Shown piece by piece: positions 27,865-36,807 of a DNA stretch of 64,000 bases. A program made the position numbers and the translations under genes. How positions within the stretch are numbered: position 1 is the first letter of the stretch; every line of letters starts with the position of its first letter. Under the pieces are notes generated by a model. That model saw nothing but the letters and a program-made list of their open reading frames with translations. It did not search any database and was not told where the DNA came from. Location: NCBI RefSeq assembly GCF_042159835.1, contig NZ_JBBVGT010000002.1, forward strand, positions 1,364,001 through 1,428,000. The letters are read 5' to 3'. Source of the DNA: Albibacterium profundi. Lineage in GTDB: Bacteria > Bacteroidota > Bacteroidia > Sphingobacteriales > Sphingobacteriaceae.

Positions 27865-28917
27865 ATGAGAACGAAGATCATATTAATAAGCTTATTTTGT
27901 ATTTATCTATCAATTGATAAAACCTATTCACAATCTGAAAAAGTTGGCAATCCTGTTTTTCCGGGTTGGTATGCAGATCCGGAAATTGCTATTTTTGACA
28001 ATACCTACTGGATTTTTCCAACTTTTTCTGAAGAATACGGCGAGCCAGATCCATCTACAGAATTCACTGAGCAGCAACTTGCATTACAGAAAAACACAAT
28101 TAATCCACAGTATCTCAGACAAACTTTTCTCGATGCTTTTTCGTCCAAGGATCTCACGAATTGGAAAAAACATCGCCATGTTCTGGATATAAAGAATGTC
28201 AAATGGGCCGCGTATTCAATTTGGGCGCCTTCGATTATCGAAAAGGAGGGCAAATATTATCTGTTTTTCGGTGCGAACGATATCCAGAATGACGATCAAC
28301 TTGGCGGTATCGGTGTAGCGGTAGCCGACAAACCTGAAGGTCCCTATGTAGACCATATTGGCAAGCCATTGATTGATAAGTTCTATCACGGCGCACAGCC
28401 AATCGACCAGTTCGTTTTTCGCGATGTTGATGGGCAGCATTATCTAATTTATGGAGGATGGAGAAATTGTAATATCGGGAAACTTAATGATGACTTCACA
28501 GGCTTCATTCCCTTTGAGGATGGGAGTTTGTTTAAGTCTATTACGCCTGAAAACTATGTAGAAGGAGCCTTTATGTTTGTTAAGAACGGGAAATACTATA
28601 TGATGTGGTCAGAAGGCGGATGGATGGGGCCAGACTATTCCGTAGCCTATGCCATCGGAGACTCGCCATTAGGACCTTTCAAACGTATAGGTAAAATTCT
28701 GGAACAAGATCCGGAAGTTGCAAAAGGAGCCGGCCATCATTCTGTACTCAATTATCCTGGTAGTGACGACTGGTACATCGTTTATCATCGGAGGCCGTTA
28801 ACAACCGATGTAGGATATCATCGAGAAGTATGTATCGATCGGATGTATTTTGATGAGAATGGATTTATACTTCCTGTGAAAATAACGGAAGAAGGAGTAG
28901 ATCGGCGTCCTTTATAA
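27865..28917 (+). CDS. secreted glycoside hydrolase, GH43-like
   Basis: 350-residue protein with an N-terminal signal peptide (LISLFCIYLSIDKTYSQ) and a five-bladed beta-propeller fold of GH43, a family active mainly on arabinose- or xylose-containing glycans. The catalytic-base Asp is in YADPEIAIFDNTYWIFPT (near residue 38) and the acid Glu in VEGAFMFVKNGKYYMMW (near 232). The third family position, usually Asp in WAPD, reads WAPS here (near 123), so activity or subfamily may differ. Likely cotranscribed with the TonB receptor. It converges on bshA with only three bases between the stops. Confidence 0.8.
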   Translation: MRTKIILISLFCIYLSIDKTYSQSEKVGNPVFPGWYADPEIAIFDNTYWIFPTFSEEYGEPDPSTEFTEQQLALQKNTINPQYLRQTFLDAFSSKDLTNWKKHRHVLDIKNVKWAAYSIWAPSIIEKEGKYYLFFGANDIQNDDQLGGIGVAVADKPEGPYVDHIGKPLIDKFYHGAQPIDQFVFRDVDGQHYLIYGGWRNCNIGKLNDDFTGFIPFEDGSLFKSITPENYVEGAFMFVKNGKYYMMWSEGGWMGPDYSVAYAIGDSPLGPFKRIGKILEQDPEVAKGAGHHSVLNYPGSDDWYIVYHRRPLTTDVGYHREVCIDRMYFDENGFILPVKITEEGVDRRPL

Positions 28918-28920
28918 ATA

Positions 28921-30063
28921 TTAAAGAGCCGCGCTTTTCGTTGAGCCTACTACCTCTTTGTAATAATTTTCATAGATAGGAAGGATTAAGCTCAGTTCAA
29001 ACTCCTTCGCCCGTTGAAGTGCCTTTTCTTTAAAGTCTTCTAAGCGCTTGCTGTCTTCTAGGATGTACATCGCATTTTTTGCCATGTCATCAATATCTCC
29101 TAGATCAGACATAAAGCCACTTTCTCCCTGAGTTACTAACTCTGGCAAGCCACCGACATTGGTAGCAATGACCGGGACTTTGCAGGCCATAGCTTCTAAA
29201 GCCGCTAAGCCGAAACTTTCTGATTCCGAGGGCATCAGAAAAAGGTCGGATACAGAGAGGATTTCTTCAATGGCATCCTGTTTCCCTAAGAAACGAACAT
29301 CATGACAGATTTCTAGTTCACGACATATCCTTTCATTATTTGCTCTTTCTGGACCATCGCCAACCATGAGCAGCTTGGATGGGATCTTTTCATTTATCTT
29401 TTTGAAAATTCGGATGACATCAGCAGTCCGTTTTACTTTCCTGAAATTAGAAGTATGTATGATAATACGTTCCTCTTCGGGAGCAATTGCACGTTTAAAG
29501 TGATCTCTCGGTTTCAAACTGAAACGAGACAAGTCGATGAAGTTAGGAATAACCTTAATGTCCTTCGATATATTAAAATGCGCCAGTGTATCCTTCTTCA
29601 AGTTTTCAGATACAGCAGTTACACCATCGGATTGATTAATCGAGAAGGTAACCACCGGATTGTAACTGGGGTCTTTTCCTACCAAAGTAATATCGGTTCC
29701 ATGAAGTGTTGTTATTACAGGGATATCAATACCATAGGTTTTGAGAATCTGCTTTGCCATAAATGCTGCCGAAGCATGCGGAATGGCATAATGTACGTGT
29801 AACAGATCTAAATTTTCGAAACGAACGACATCCACGAGCTTGCTTGAAAGCGCTAATTCATAAGGAGGGAAGTCGAATAACGGATATTTTGAAATACTAA
29901 CCTCATGGTAAAATAAGTTCGCTGAAAAGAAATCCAATCGGGCGGGTTGGTTGTAGGTTATAAAATGCACTTCATGCCCGTGAGCCGCTAGAGCCTTTCC
30001 CAGTTCCGTAGCCACTACACCACTCCCCCCGAAGGTCGGATAACAAACAATGCCTATTTTCAT
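28921..30063 (-). CDS. bshA: N-acetyl-alpha-D-glucosaminyl L-malate synthase
   Basis: GT4-type retaining glycosyltransferase that joins UDP-GlcNAc and L-malate, the first step of bacillithiol synthesis (a thiol used in redox defence). The 380 residues begin MKIGIVCYPTFGGSGVVATELG, and the HVHYAIPHASAAFMAKQIL and ITTLHGTDITLVG segments are characteristic of BshA. The donor site is in PSESESFGLAALEAMACKVPVIATNVGGLPELV (near 285). bshB and bshC are not in the window. An uncharacterised serine hydrolase gene is upstream on the same strand. Confidence 0.9.
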   Translation of the reverse strand: MKIGIVCYPTFGGSGVVATELGKALAAHGHEVHFITYNQPARLDFFSANLFYHEVSISKYPLFDFPPYELALSSKLVDVVRFENLDLLHVHYAIPHASAAFMAKQILKTYGIDIPVITTLHGTDITLVGKDPSYNPVVTFSINQSDGVTAVSENLKKDTLAHFNISKDIKVIPNFIDLSRFSLKPRDHFKRAIAPEEERIIIHTSNFRKVKRTADVIRIFKKINEKIPSKLLMVGDGPERANNERICRELEICHDVRFLGKQDAIEEILSVSDLFLMPSESESFGLAALEAMACKVPVIATNVGGLPELVTQGESGFMSDLGDIDDMAKNAMYILEDSKRLEDFKEKALQRAKEFELSLILPIYENYYKEVVGSTKSAAL

Positions 30064-30114
30064 TCGTCAATATTATAATAAAGTGTTCTTCTAGAAATAT
30101 CGGACAAAGTTCCA

Positions 30115-31863
30115 CTATTTTTTTTGAATTGCCTTGTAAATGGCATCCATAATTCTGGAACGAATGTCTAATTTTGATAAATAAGGGCTTACCGTTGGTT
30201 GAACTCGGTTTGAAAGGAATATATAAACTAATTGATGCTCAGGATCCATCCATATACAAGTCCCTGTATACCCTGTATGTCCAAATGTTGCCGGTGACGC
30301 TAACTTCGAAGGGTATTCGCTGTCTGGTTCTGGGCTCCAACGATCAAAACCCAAACCGCGACGGCTTTTGTCAGAAAACTGAGCGGTGTATTTTTCAATT
30401 GTAGCTGCCTGTATATAGCGCTCACCACCATACGTACCCTTATTCAGCAACATCTGTCCATAAATTGCCAAATCGTTGGCGGTTGCAAATAGACCGGCAT
30501 GTCCGGCTACGCCTCCGGCCATTGCTGCCCCTTGGTCATGAACAAAACCAATAAGTTGTGATTTTCTAAATGTTTTATCCAATTCAGTCGGTACGATCCG
30601 CGTTTGCGGAAAGCGCTGCCAGGGATTAAAACCCGTAGAGTACATGCCTAATTTATCATAAAAGTTCTTTTTAACGTAGAACTCTTCTGGCACTCCGGTT
30701 TGTTTCTCTATTACATGCTGCATTACATACATGCTGATATCACTATATACATATTCGCCCGGAGGTTTTACTTTCGAAGCGAGCATTGTCGGCCACATAA
30801 CATCTTCATAGTAGTTTTTTCGCAGATAATAATTTTCACCCACTTTTACCGGAAAGGCGTCTGAAGAATCCGTACGATAATCAGCCTCTGTTAAATCTCG
30901 ATAAAATGGAATAAAAGGGATAAAGCCACCTTGGTGCAGCATAACGTCTTGTAATTTGACATCTTTCTTATTGGATTGGGCTGCATCCTCAAGATAGAAA
31001 CCCATTGTTTTCGTTAAATCGATTTTATTTTCGTCCTCCAGCTTCATCACCGCCAAGGTAGTTGCAGCAATCTTTGTTACCGATGCCAGGTCGAAAATAT
31101 CATAAATATCAGTAGGTTCATCTTTATCATAATAGTGATTGCCATAGGCTTTTTGGAAAATGACATGTCCGTCCTTAACAGCCATTACCACAGCGCCCGG
31201 TGCGGCTTTCCCATCGATCATCTCCTGAGCGATTGCGTCGATTTCCTTTTCCAGCTGCTCACCATTAATGCCCAGTTGATCGGGATGCGTATAATCTAAT
31301 CTTATTTTTTCAGTTTTGTAACCGTCTCCCCTTTTGAAGTTGGCTGAAACATCGCTCGGTAAAGCACCGTCGGCTGCGAGACCGCCGAAAATTACCTGAG
31401 CATTCATTGCTGATGCTTGCCGACTGGTATCGGTCGACCAGATAATGGGAGTTTCTATGTCGTTCAGTTTGGCAAGCTTATCATAGGATCCTTTTCCGAC
31501 GATGATTAAATCTTCTGTTTTATTATATCCCTTCAGTGATTCAATAAATTGGGCATCTGCCAAGAGTCTATCATTGAGCTCTACTATTAGTGTATTATAC
31601 TCCCTTACATCGTCGCCCGGAAGGATAGGTGAAACAGCCGCATAGAAGTTAAGTAAACTGTCGAACGTTACATCCGCGTTCATGCTGGCTATTTTTCTTT
31701 CGTCCAACTGTTTAAGCGGGATTTTACTAGTTGAATTGTTCAGAACGACGGTGGTCGGTGCAGTTTCTGCTCCGCTAGAGTGGTTATCTGTTTGTTTTTT
31801 TTGTGCGCATGCATAATAAGAAACGCAGGTAAGTAGACAGATAGCAAGAATGATGTTACGCAT
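30115..31863 (-). CDS. secreted beta-lactamase-family serine hydrolase with GH3 C-terminal-like N-domain
   Basis: 582 residues with a signal peptide ending near YYACA. Residues about 200-580 form a serine beta-lactamase/D-peptidase fold: SVTK (SxxK) in LASVTKIAATTLAVMKLEDE, YSD as the second triad in GEYVYSDISMYVM, and HTG in FGHTGYTGTCIWMD. Residues about 50-195 resemble the C-terminal subdomain of GH3 beta-N-acetylglucosaminidases (LIVVGKGSYDKLAKL-type and VIFGGLAADGALPSDV). In other Bacteroidota, GH3-plus-beta-lactamase fusions of about 1000 residues exist; this looks like that fusion without the catalytic GH3 barrel but with its own signal peptide. A role in peptidoglycan turnover is a guess. 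Confidence 0.75.
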   Translation of the reverse strand: MRNIILAICLLTCVSYYACAQKKQTDNHSSGAETAPTTVVLNNSTSKIPLKQLDERKIASMNADVTFDSLLNFYAAVSPILPGDDVREYNTLIVELNDRLLADAQFIESLKGYNKTEDLIIVGKGSYDKLAKLNDIETPIIWSTDTSRQASAMNAQVIFGGLAADGALPSDVSANFKRGDGYKTEKIRLDYTHPDQLGINGEQLEKEIDAIAQEMIDGKAAPGAVVMAVKDGHVIFQKAYGNHYYDKDEPTDIYDIFDLASVTKIAATTLAVMKLEDENKIDLTKTMGFYLEDAAQSNKKDVKLQDVMLHQGGFIPFIPFYRDLTEADYRTDSSDAFPVKVGENYYLRKNYYEDVMWPTMLASKVKPPGEYVYSDISMYVMQHVIEKQTGVPEEFYVKKNFYDKLGMYSTGFNPWQRFPQTRIVPTELDKTFRKSQLIGFVHDQGAAMAGGVAGHAGLFATANDLAIYGQMLLNKGTYGGERYIQAATIEKYTAQFSDKSRRGLGFDRWSPEPDSEYPSKLASPATFGHTGYTGTCIWMDPEHQLVYIFLSNRVQPTVSPYLSKLDIRSRIMDAIYKAIQKK

Positions 31864-31942
31864 AGTATTTTTCTTATTCAGATTCTAAGTTATACAATTT
31901 TTAAATAAGTTCGGTCTAAAAGGTGAACCCCGCTCTTTTAAA

Positions 31943-31950
31943 TATATTTG
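31943..31950 (+). promoter_or_regulatory. -7 box TATATTTG just before a start codon
   Basis: Matches TAnnTTTG and ends four bases before ATG 31955. With the usual spacing, transcription would start at or just before the ATG, making the mRNA leaderless. I see no convincing -33 element, so the call is moderate. Confidence 0.45.
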
Positions 31951-31954
31951 CAAC

Positions 31955-32746
31955 ATGAACACATCTCGGGATGCATTCAATGTTTTGATTCAGCAGCTGG
32001 AAAATCGCTGCTCTACGTCGTTTCAAGTAGCGGAAATAAGTTCGAATATCTATAGCATAGATTTTCCATACCACAATTTAGTAATTTATTACTATCTGCC
32101 TGAGTCGAGCCGCATCCATTTGGATCGCGCTTCGTCTAAAAAAGCGATTATCCATCTTGACGAAGATCGATGGTTAAACAGGGGCGATCTAGTTATTAAC
32201 AGGATTTTAAACCGCCTGGGTCAGGTTGAGCGACTCTATGCAAGGAAGGGTGTCGTAGCGCGGATTGATAAGAATACCGCTTTATCCTTTCTAGAAGACC
32301 ATCACCTGCATACGCCCATTCCCGGTAAATATCGATATGGGTTGTTTATCGACGGCGAACTCATGAGTATCGGAGTGTTTAGTGGAGGGCGACTCATGCG
32401 GCATACCGAAGGGTATCGCTCATTCGAGTGTATCCGTTTCTGTACGAAACAAGGTTATGTAGTGGTCGGAGGTCTCAGTAAATTATTGAAAGCCTTTTCC
32501 CACGATTTCAAACCCAGCGATGTGATGACCTATGTCGATTGCGATTGGTCGGACGGGAAGGTCTATGAAAAGATAGGTTTTGAACGGGAAGGCTATACAG
32601 AGCCTCAATATTATCTAATCGATTGGAAGAACCACCAACGCACTGCTTATCAATTAGAATCTGCTGGAACAATGGAGATTCTCAAGAAAGGAAATCACTA
32701 TCTGTTGGCTAACTCGGGGAGTATGAAAATGATTAAACGCTATTAA
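31955..32746 (+). CDS. uncharacterised protein with GNAT-like domain related to phage-associated proteins
   Basis: 263 residues of unknown function. The middle (about 100-225) has the pattern FLEDHHLHTPIPGKYRYGLFIDGELMSIGVFSGGRL, then YRSFECIRFCTKQGYVVVGGLSKLLKAF, then VDCDWSDGKVYEKIGF. That pattern occurs as a domain in phage and mobile-element proteins, often beside nuclease domains, and looks like a GNAT-type fold. The N-terminal 90 and C-terminal 40 residues have no motif I recognise. No nuclease motif is visible. It stands alone between the divergent serine hydrolase gene and an oxidoreductase gene. Confidence 0.7.
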   Translation: MNTSRDAFNVLIQQLENRCSTSFQVAEISSNIYSIDFPYHNLVIYYYLPESSRIHLDRASSKKAIIHLDEDRWLNRGDLVINRILNRLGQVERLYARKGVVARIDKNTALSFLEDHHLHTPIPGKYRYGLFIDGELMSIGVFSGGRLMRHTEGYRSFECIRFCTKQGYVVVGGLSKLLKAFSHDFKPSDVMTYVDCDWSDGKVYEKIGFEREGYTEPQYYLIDWKNHQRTAYQLESAGTMEILKKGNHYLLANSGSMKMIKRY

Positions 32747-32816
32747 ATTAATCGTATTTAAATAAGATTGTATATATTTAACTGAATAAACGTTCAACGA
32801 ATAAATAATAAAAATA

Positions 32817-33986
32817 ATGAAGAGAAAATTAAGAATGGGTATGGTCGGCGGTGGCAAGGATGCTTTTATTGGTTCTGTGCATCGCATCGCAGCTTATATG
32901 GATGGTTTGGTAGAGCTAGTTTGCGGATCCTTTAGTATTGACCCGCAAATTAGTAAGGACTCAGCTGAGGCGCTTTTTGTAGCTCCCGATCGGGTTTACA
33001 AAGACTACAAGGAGATGATCGAAAAAGAAAGTCAGCTTCCCGAAGATGTCCGTATGGACTTTTTGACCATTGTTACACCCAACTTTATTCATTTTGCGCC
33101 AGCCAAAATGGCATTAGAGCATGGCTTTAACGTGGTTATCGAAAAGCCGATGACTTTTTCAACGGAAGAGGCTATCGAATTACAAGAAATTGTAGAGCGT
33201 ACAGGTCTGACGCTTGCGCTAACCCATACATATAGCGGCTACCCAATGGTTAAGCAAGCGAAAGCTATGGTAGCAAACGATGAATTAGGAAAAGTAAGAA
33301 AAATTATCGTTGAATATCCTCAAGGTTGGTTAAGTCGTCTCTCTGAGCGCGAAGGAAATGCTGGCGCAGCTTGGAGAACGGATCCGAAAAAATCGGGTAA
33401 GAGTGGCGCTATGGGTGATATCGGTACCCATGCGGCTCACCTAGCGGAATACGTATCGGGTTTAAAAATCAGTGAGTTATGTGCTGATCTTTCGATTGTT
33501 GTAGAAGGAAGACATTTAGACGACGACGGGAACGTGCTATTACGCTTTAACAATGGCGCCAATGGGGTACTGATTGCCTCGCAAATTGCGGCCGGAGAAG
33601 AGAATGCACTGACCTTACGCGTGTATGGCGAAAAAGGCGGTATCGAGTGGAAGCAACATGATCCTAATAATTTGTATGTTAAACTCTTAGACCGTCCATT
33701 ACAGGTTTACCGTACCGGGAATGCATATGAAGCACCTTACACATTGAGCAGCTTTGCTACTCATAATACGCGAATTCCTGCGGGGCACCCAGAAGGGCTA
33801 TTAGAGGCTTTTGGTAATATTTACCGCAACTTTGTGCTGACTGTATCAGCGAAGTTGGACGGAGAGACGCCTACGCCGGAAATGCTGGATTTTCCACAGG
33901 TAGGTGAAGGGGTAAGAGGGATGGCATTTGTTGATCGAGTAGTTGAAAGCAACCAAAGTTCTGATAAGTGGGTTAAAGTTGATTAA
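32817..33986 (+). CDS. Gfo/Idh/MocA family oxidoreductase
   Basis: NAD(P)-dependent sugar or inositol dehydrogenase-type enzyme of 389 residues. The N-terminal Rossmann fold starts MGMVGGGKDAFIGSVHRIAAY; the family's EKP motif is in NVVIEKPMTFSTEEAIELQE (near residue 117) and the C-terminal catalytic domain includes GAMGDIGTHAAHLAEYVSG with the conserved D-I-G-T-H (near 204). Substrate unknown. It could be cotranscribed with miaA, which starts 23 bases later. Confidence 0.88.
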   Translation: MKRKLRMGMVGGGKDAFIGSVHRIAAYMDGLVELVCGSFSIDPQISKDSAEALFVAPDRVYKDYKEMIEKESQLPEDVRMDFLTIVTPNFIHFAPAKMALEHGFNVVIEKPMTFSTEEAIELQEIVERTGLTLALTHTYSGYPMVKQAKAMVANDELGKVRKIIVEYPQGWLSRLSEREGNAGAAWRTDPKKSGKSGAMGDIGTHAAHLAEYVSGLKISELCADLSIVVEGRHLDDDGNVLLRFNNGANGVLIASQIAAGEENALTLRVYGEKGGIEWKQHDPNNLYVKLLDRPLQVYRTGNAYEAPYTLSSFATHNTRIPAGHPEGLLEAFGNIYRNFVLTVSAKLDGETPTPEMLDFPQVGEGVRGMAFVDRVVESNQSSDKWVKVD

Positions 33987-34009
33987 TCACTTCTAGTTGA
34001 AATAAGGGT

Positions 34010-34933
34010 TTGATTCATAACGATTTCGAACTTATTACTATTCTTGGACCGACAGCTTCAGGGAAAACCTCCCTGGCTGTCGCTTTGGCAAAGGAAATTG
34101 GAGGAGAGATCATCAGTGCCGACTCGCGACAAATTTATCGTGGGATGGATATCGGCACGGGTAAAGACTTGGCTGAGTATGACGAGGTTCCCTTTCACCT
34201 GATTGATATCTTAGATGCTGGTGAAATTTACGGCGTTGGTCAGTTCCAGAAAGATTTTCATCACGTTTTCGAACAAATTAAGGCTCGTAAAAGAGTTCCT
34301 ATTCTTTGTGGTGGAACGGGCCTTTATATTCAATCTGTTTTACAGAACTTTGAATTCACCAGCGTTCCGCGGAACGCTGAGTTACGTGAGGCAATTGAAA
34401 GCAAGACGATCGAAGAACTTAGACTCGACTTTAAGGATATGCCGGAACATGCTTCGTTTGATGCCGACACCAGCACTCACAAGCGTCTGGTGCGGGCAAT
34501 CGAAATTGCCAAATGGTTAGAGAGTAATAGCCTTGAGCATTGTGATGTACAGCCGCCAAAGTCCTTGACTTTCGGAATTCACCCAAATTGGGAGGTGCGT
34601 CGGGCGAATATTACAGCCCGTCTGCATGAACGATTTGAACAAGGGTTAATTGAAGAGGTGGAACAACTATTAAAAACTGGCGTTTCTGAGGAAATGCTGA
34701 TTTTTTATGGCTTAGAGTATAAGTTTATTACTCAATACTTACAAGGGCACTTCGATCGCGAAACGTGTTTTAAACGCTTGGAAATCGCTATCCATCAATT
34801 TGCAAAGCGCCAGATGACCTATTTCCGTAAAATGGAGAAAGATGGCTTGGCTATTCAATGGCTTACAGAAGCCAGTTTGGCGTCACGATTGGCACGTATC
34901 AAATCATTTTTTCCTATCAAATTTGTACCTTAG
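34010..34933 (+). CDS. miaA: tRNA dimethylallyltransferase
   Basis: Transfers a dimethylallyl group to A37 of tRNAs that read UNN codons. The P-loop GPTASGKTSLA is at residues 13-23, followed by SADSRQIYRGMDIGTGK and the GGTGLYIQSVL motif. 307 residues, normal length. The start must be TTG 34010 (MIHNDFELITILGPT): an in-frame stop lies at 33998 and there is no ATG before the P-loop. The stop is six bases before mutL, so the two are coupled. Confidence 0.94.
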   Translation: MIHNDFELITILGPTASGKTSLAVALAKEIGGEIISADSRQIYRGMDIGTGKDLAEYDEVPFHLIDILDAGEIYGVGQFQKDFHHVFEQIKARKRVPILCGGTGLYIQSVLQNFEFTSVPRNAELREAIESKTIEELRLDFKDMPEHASFDADTSTHKRLVRAIEIAKWLESNSLEHCDVQPPKSLTFGIHPNWEVRRANITARLHERFEQGLIEEVEQLLKTGVSEEMLIFYGLEYKFITQYLQGHFDRETCFKRLEIAIHQFAKRQMTYFRKMEKDGLAIQWLTEASLASRLARIKSFFPIKFVP

Positions 34934-34939
34934 CAGCGT

Positions 34940-36802
34940 ATGTCTGATATAATAAATCTGCTACCAGATTCGGTAGCAAACCAGATAGCAGCAGGAGAGG
35001 TTGTGCAAAGGCCAGCCTCGGCAGTAAAGGAGCTGTTGGAGAATTCGATTGACGCGGGAGCAGACAAAATTCAACTCATTGTGAATGATGCGGGTAAATC
35101 ATTGATACAAGTCATTGATAATGGGTGCGGCATGAGTATTACGGATGCGCGGCTCTGCTTTGAACGTCACGCAACCTCAAAAATCAAGCTTGCCGAAGAT
35201 CTGTTTGCTATCCGTACCATGGGCTTTAGGGGTGAGGCGATGGCTTCCATCGCCGCTATTGCGCAGGTAGAGTTGAAAACCAGGCGACATGAGGACGATT
35301 TAGGCACCTGTGTTGAAATTGAGGCTTCGAAAGTTGTAAATCAAGAACCCGTTGCTACACCGGCAGGGACTAGCATTAGTATCAAGAATCTCTTTTACAA
35401 TATTCCGGCCAGAAGAAACTTTCTGAAAAGCAATCCTGTAGAGTTAAAACATATTATCGACGAGTTTCAACGTTTGGCATTAGCAAACCCGAAGATATTT
35501 TTCAGCTTACATCATGATGGGAATGAACTCTTTCATCTACCGGCTTCGGGACTAAAGCAACGTTTGGTTCATGTTTTCGGCAGCTCGTACAACCAACGTC
35601 TTGTGCCGGTGGAAGAAGAAACATCCATTATTCGTATCCAGGGATTCGTGGGTAAACCCGAATTTGCGAAGAAGACCCGTGGGGAGCAATATTTCTTTGT
35701 AAATAAACGCTTTATCAAAGATCCTTATCTGAACCATGCGGTTATGGGGGCTTATGAGGGCCTGCTCTCATCAGATACCTTTCCGCTGTATGTCTTGTTT
35801 ATCGAAATTGATCCTTCGAAGATTGATATTAATGTGCATCCGACAAAAACAGAGATCAAGTATCAAGACGATCGGTCCATCTATGCTATCGTCCGGTCGG
35901 CAATCAAGCGTTCCTTAGGTCGATATAATATTACACCGTCGCTCGACTTTAATCAGGAAACAGCTTTTAGTCAGATGATCAGTCCAAAGCCGATAGACGA
36001 GATTGTAGCACCATCTATTAATTTCAATCCTTCTTTCAATCCCTTTGACACCGACGAATCAAAAGGAAAATCACAAAAAAGTGAGGGAAACCCTGAGAGA
36101 CCAAGTCACAGTCCATATAAAACAGCGATACCTCAAAACTGGGAATCGCTGTATGAAGTAACTGAAAAAGTACAGGTGAATCAATTAAAGCTGCATGATC
36201 ATGAAGAAGCTCAGACTGAAAAGCAGGGTGGCAAGCAAATATTTCAGATTCATAACCGCTTCATAATCTCTCAGATTAAATCAGGCTTTCTGGTTATTGA
36301 GCAGCAAGCGGCGCATGAGCGTGTATTATTTGAACGTTTTATGCGTCATCTTGAAAATAGACAAGGGGCCAGCCAGCAAAGCTTATTCCCCCAAACGGTC
36401 AATCTTAACCAAGCAGACTTCGAATTGGTGCAAGAACTGATGCCACATATTGAAGCACTTGGTTTTCAGATCAGGCCTTTTGGCAAAACGGCTTTTATTG
36501 TAGAAGGTATTCCGGCAGATATCGGCCCGGGGCTCCATGAACTACAGGTAATCGAACAGTTGCTTGAGACATACAAGAACTATCAAGCGGTAGATCGCAT
36601 AGCTAAACGCGAAAATTTGGCACGGAGCCTTGCTCGTAATGCAGCAATAAAAAGCGGCACCCATCTAAGTCAGGACGCGATGGCCGATTTAATTGATCAG
36701 CTATTCGCATGTGAAAGTCCAAACATTTCACTGAGCAATAAGCCCATAATTATTACCTTTACCATCGAGGAACTTTTAACAAAGTTTGGAAAATTAAGTT
36801 AG
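34940..36802 (+). CDS. mutL: DNA mismatch repair protein MutL
   Basis: GHKL ATPase coordinating mismatch repair. The N-terminal ATPase has ELLENSIDAGA (near 31), VIDNGCGM, TMGFRGEAMASIAA and GTSISIKNLFYNIPARRNFLKS. A variable linker (about 340-430) precedes the C-terminal dimerisation domain. The endonuclease motifs of nicking-type MutL are degenerate: the usual DQHA appears as EQQA in EQQAAHERVLFE, and the CPHGRP motif is absent (SLSNKP in its place). Length 620 is normal. One of several housekeeping genes read together with miaA and rhomboid genes. Confidence 0.95.
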   Translation: MSDIINLLPDSVANQIAAGEVVQRPASAVKELLENSIDAGADKIQLIVNDAGKSLIQVIDNGCGMSITDARLCFERHATSKIKLAEDLFAIRTMGFRGEAMASIAAIAQVELKTRRHEDDLGTCVEIEASKVVNQEPVATPAGTSISIKNLFYNIPARRNFLKSNPVELKHIIDEFQRLALANPKIFFSLHHDGNELFHLPASGLKQRLVHVFGSSYNQRLVPVEEETSIIRIQGFVGKPEFAKKTRGEQYFFVNKRFIKDPYLNHAVMGAYEGLLSSDTFPLYVLFIEIDPSKIDINVHPTKTEIKYQDDRSIYAIVRSAIKRSLGRYNITPSLDFNQETAFSQMISPKPIDEIVAPSINFNPSFNPFDTDESKGKSQKSEGNPERPSHSPYKTAIPQNWESLYEVTEKVQVNQLKLHDHEEAQTEKQGGKQIFQIHNRFIISQIKSGFLVIEQQAAHERVLFERFMRHLENRQGASQQSLFPQTVNLNQADFELVQELMPHIEALGFQIRPFGKTAFIVEGIPADIGPGLHELQVIEQLLETYKNYQAVDRIAKRENLARSLARNAAIKSGTHLSQDAMADLIDQLFACESPNISLSNKPIIITFTIEELLTKFGKLS

Positions 36803-36807
36803 CAAGC

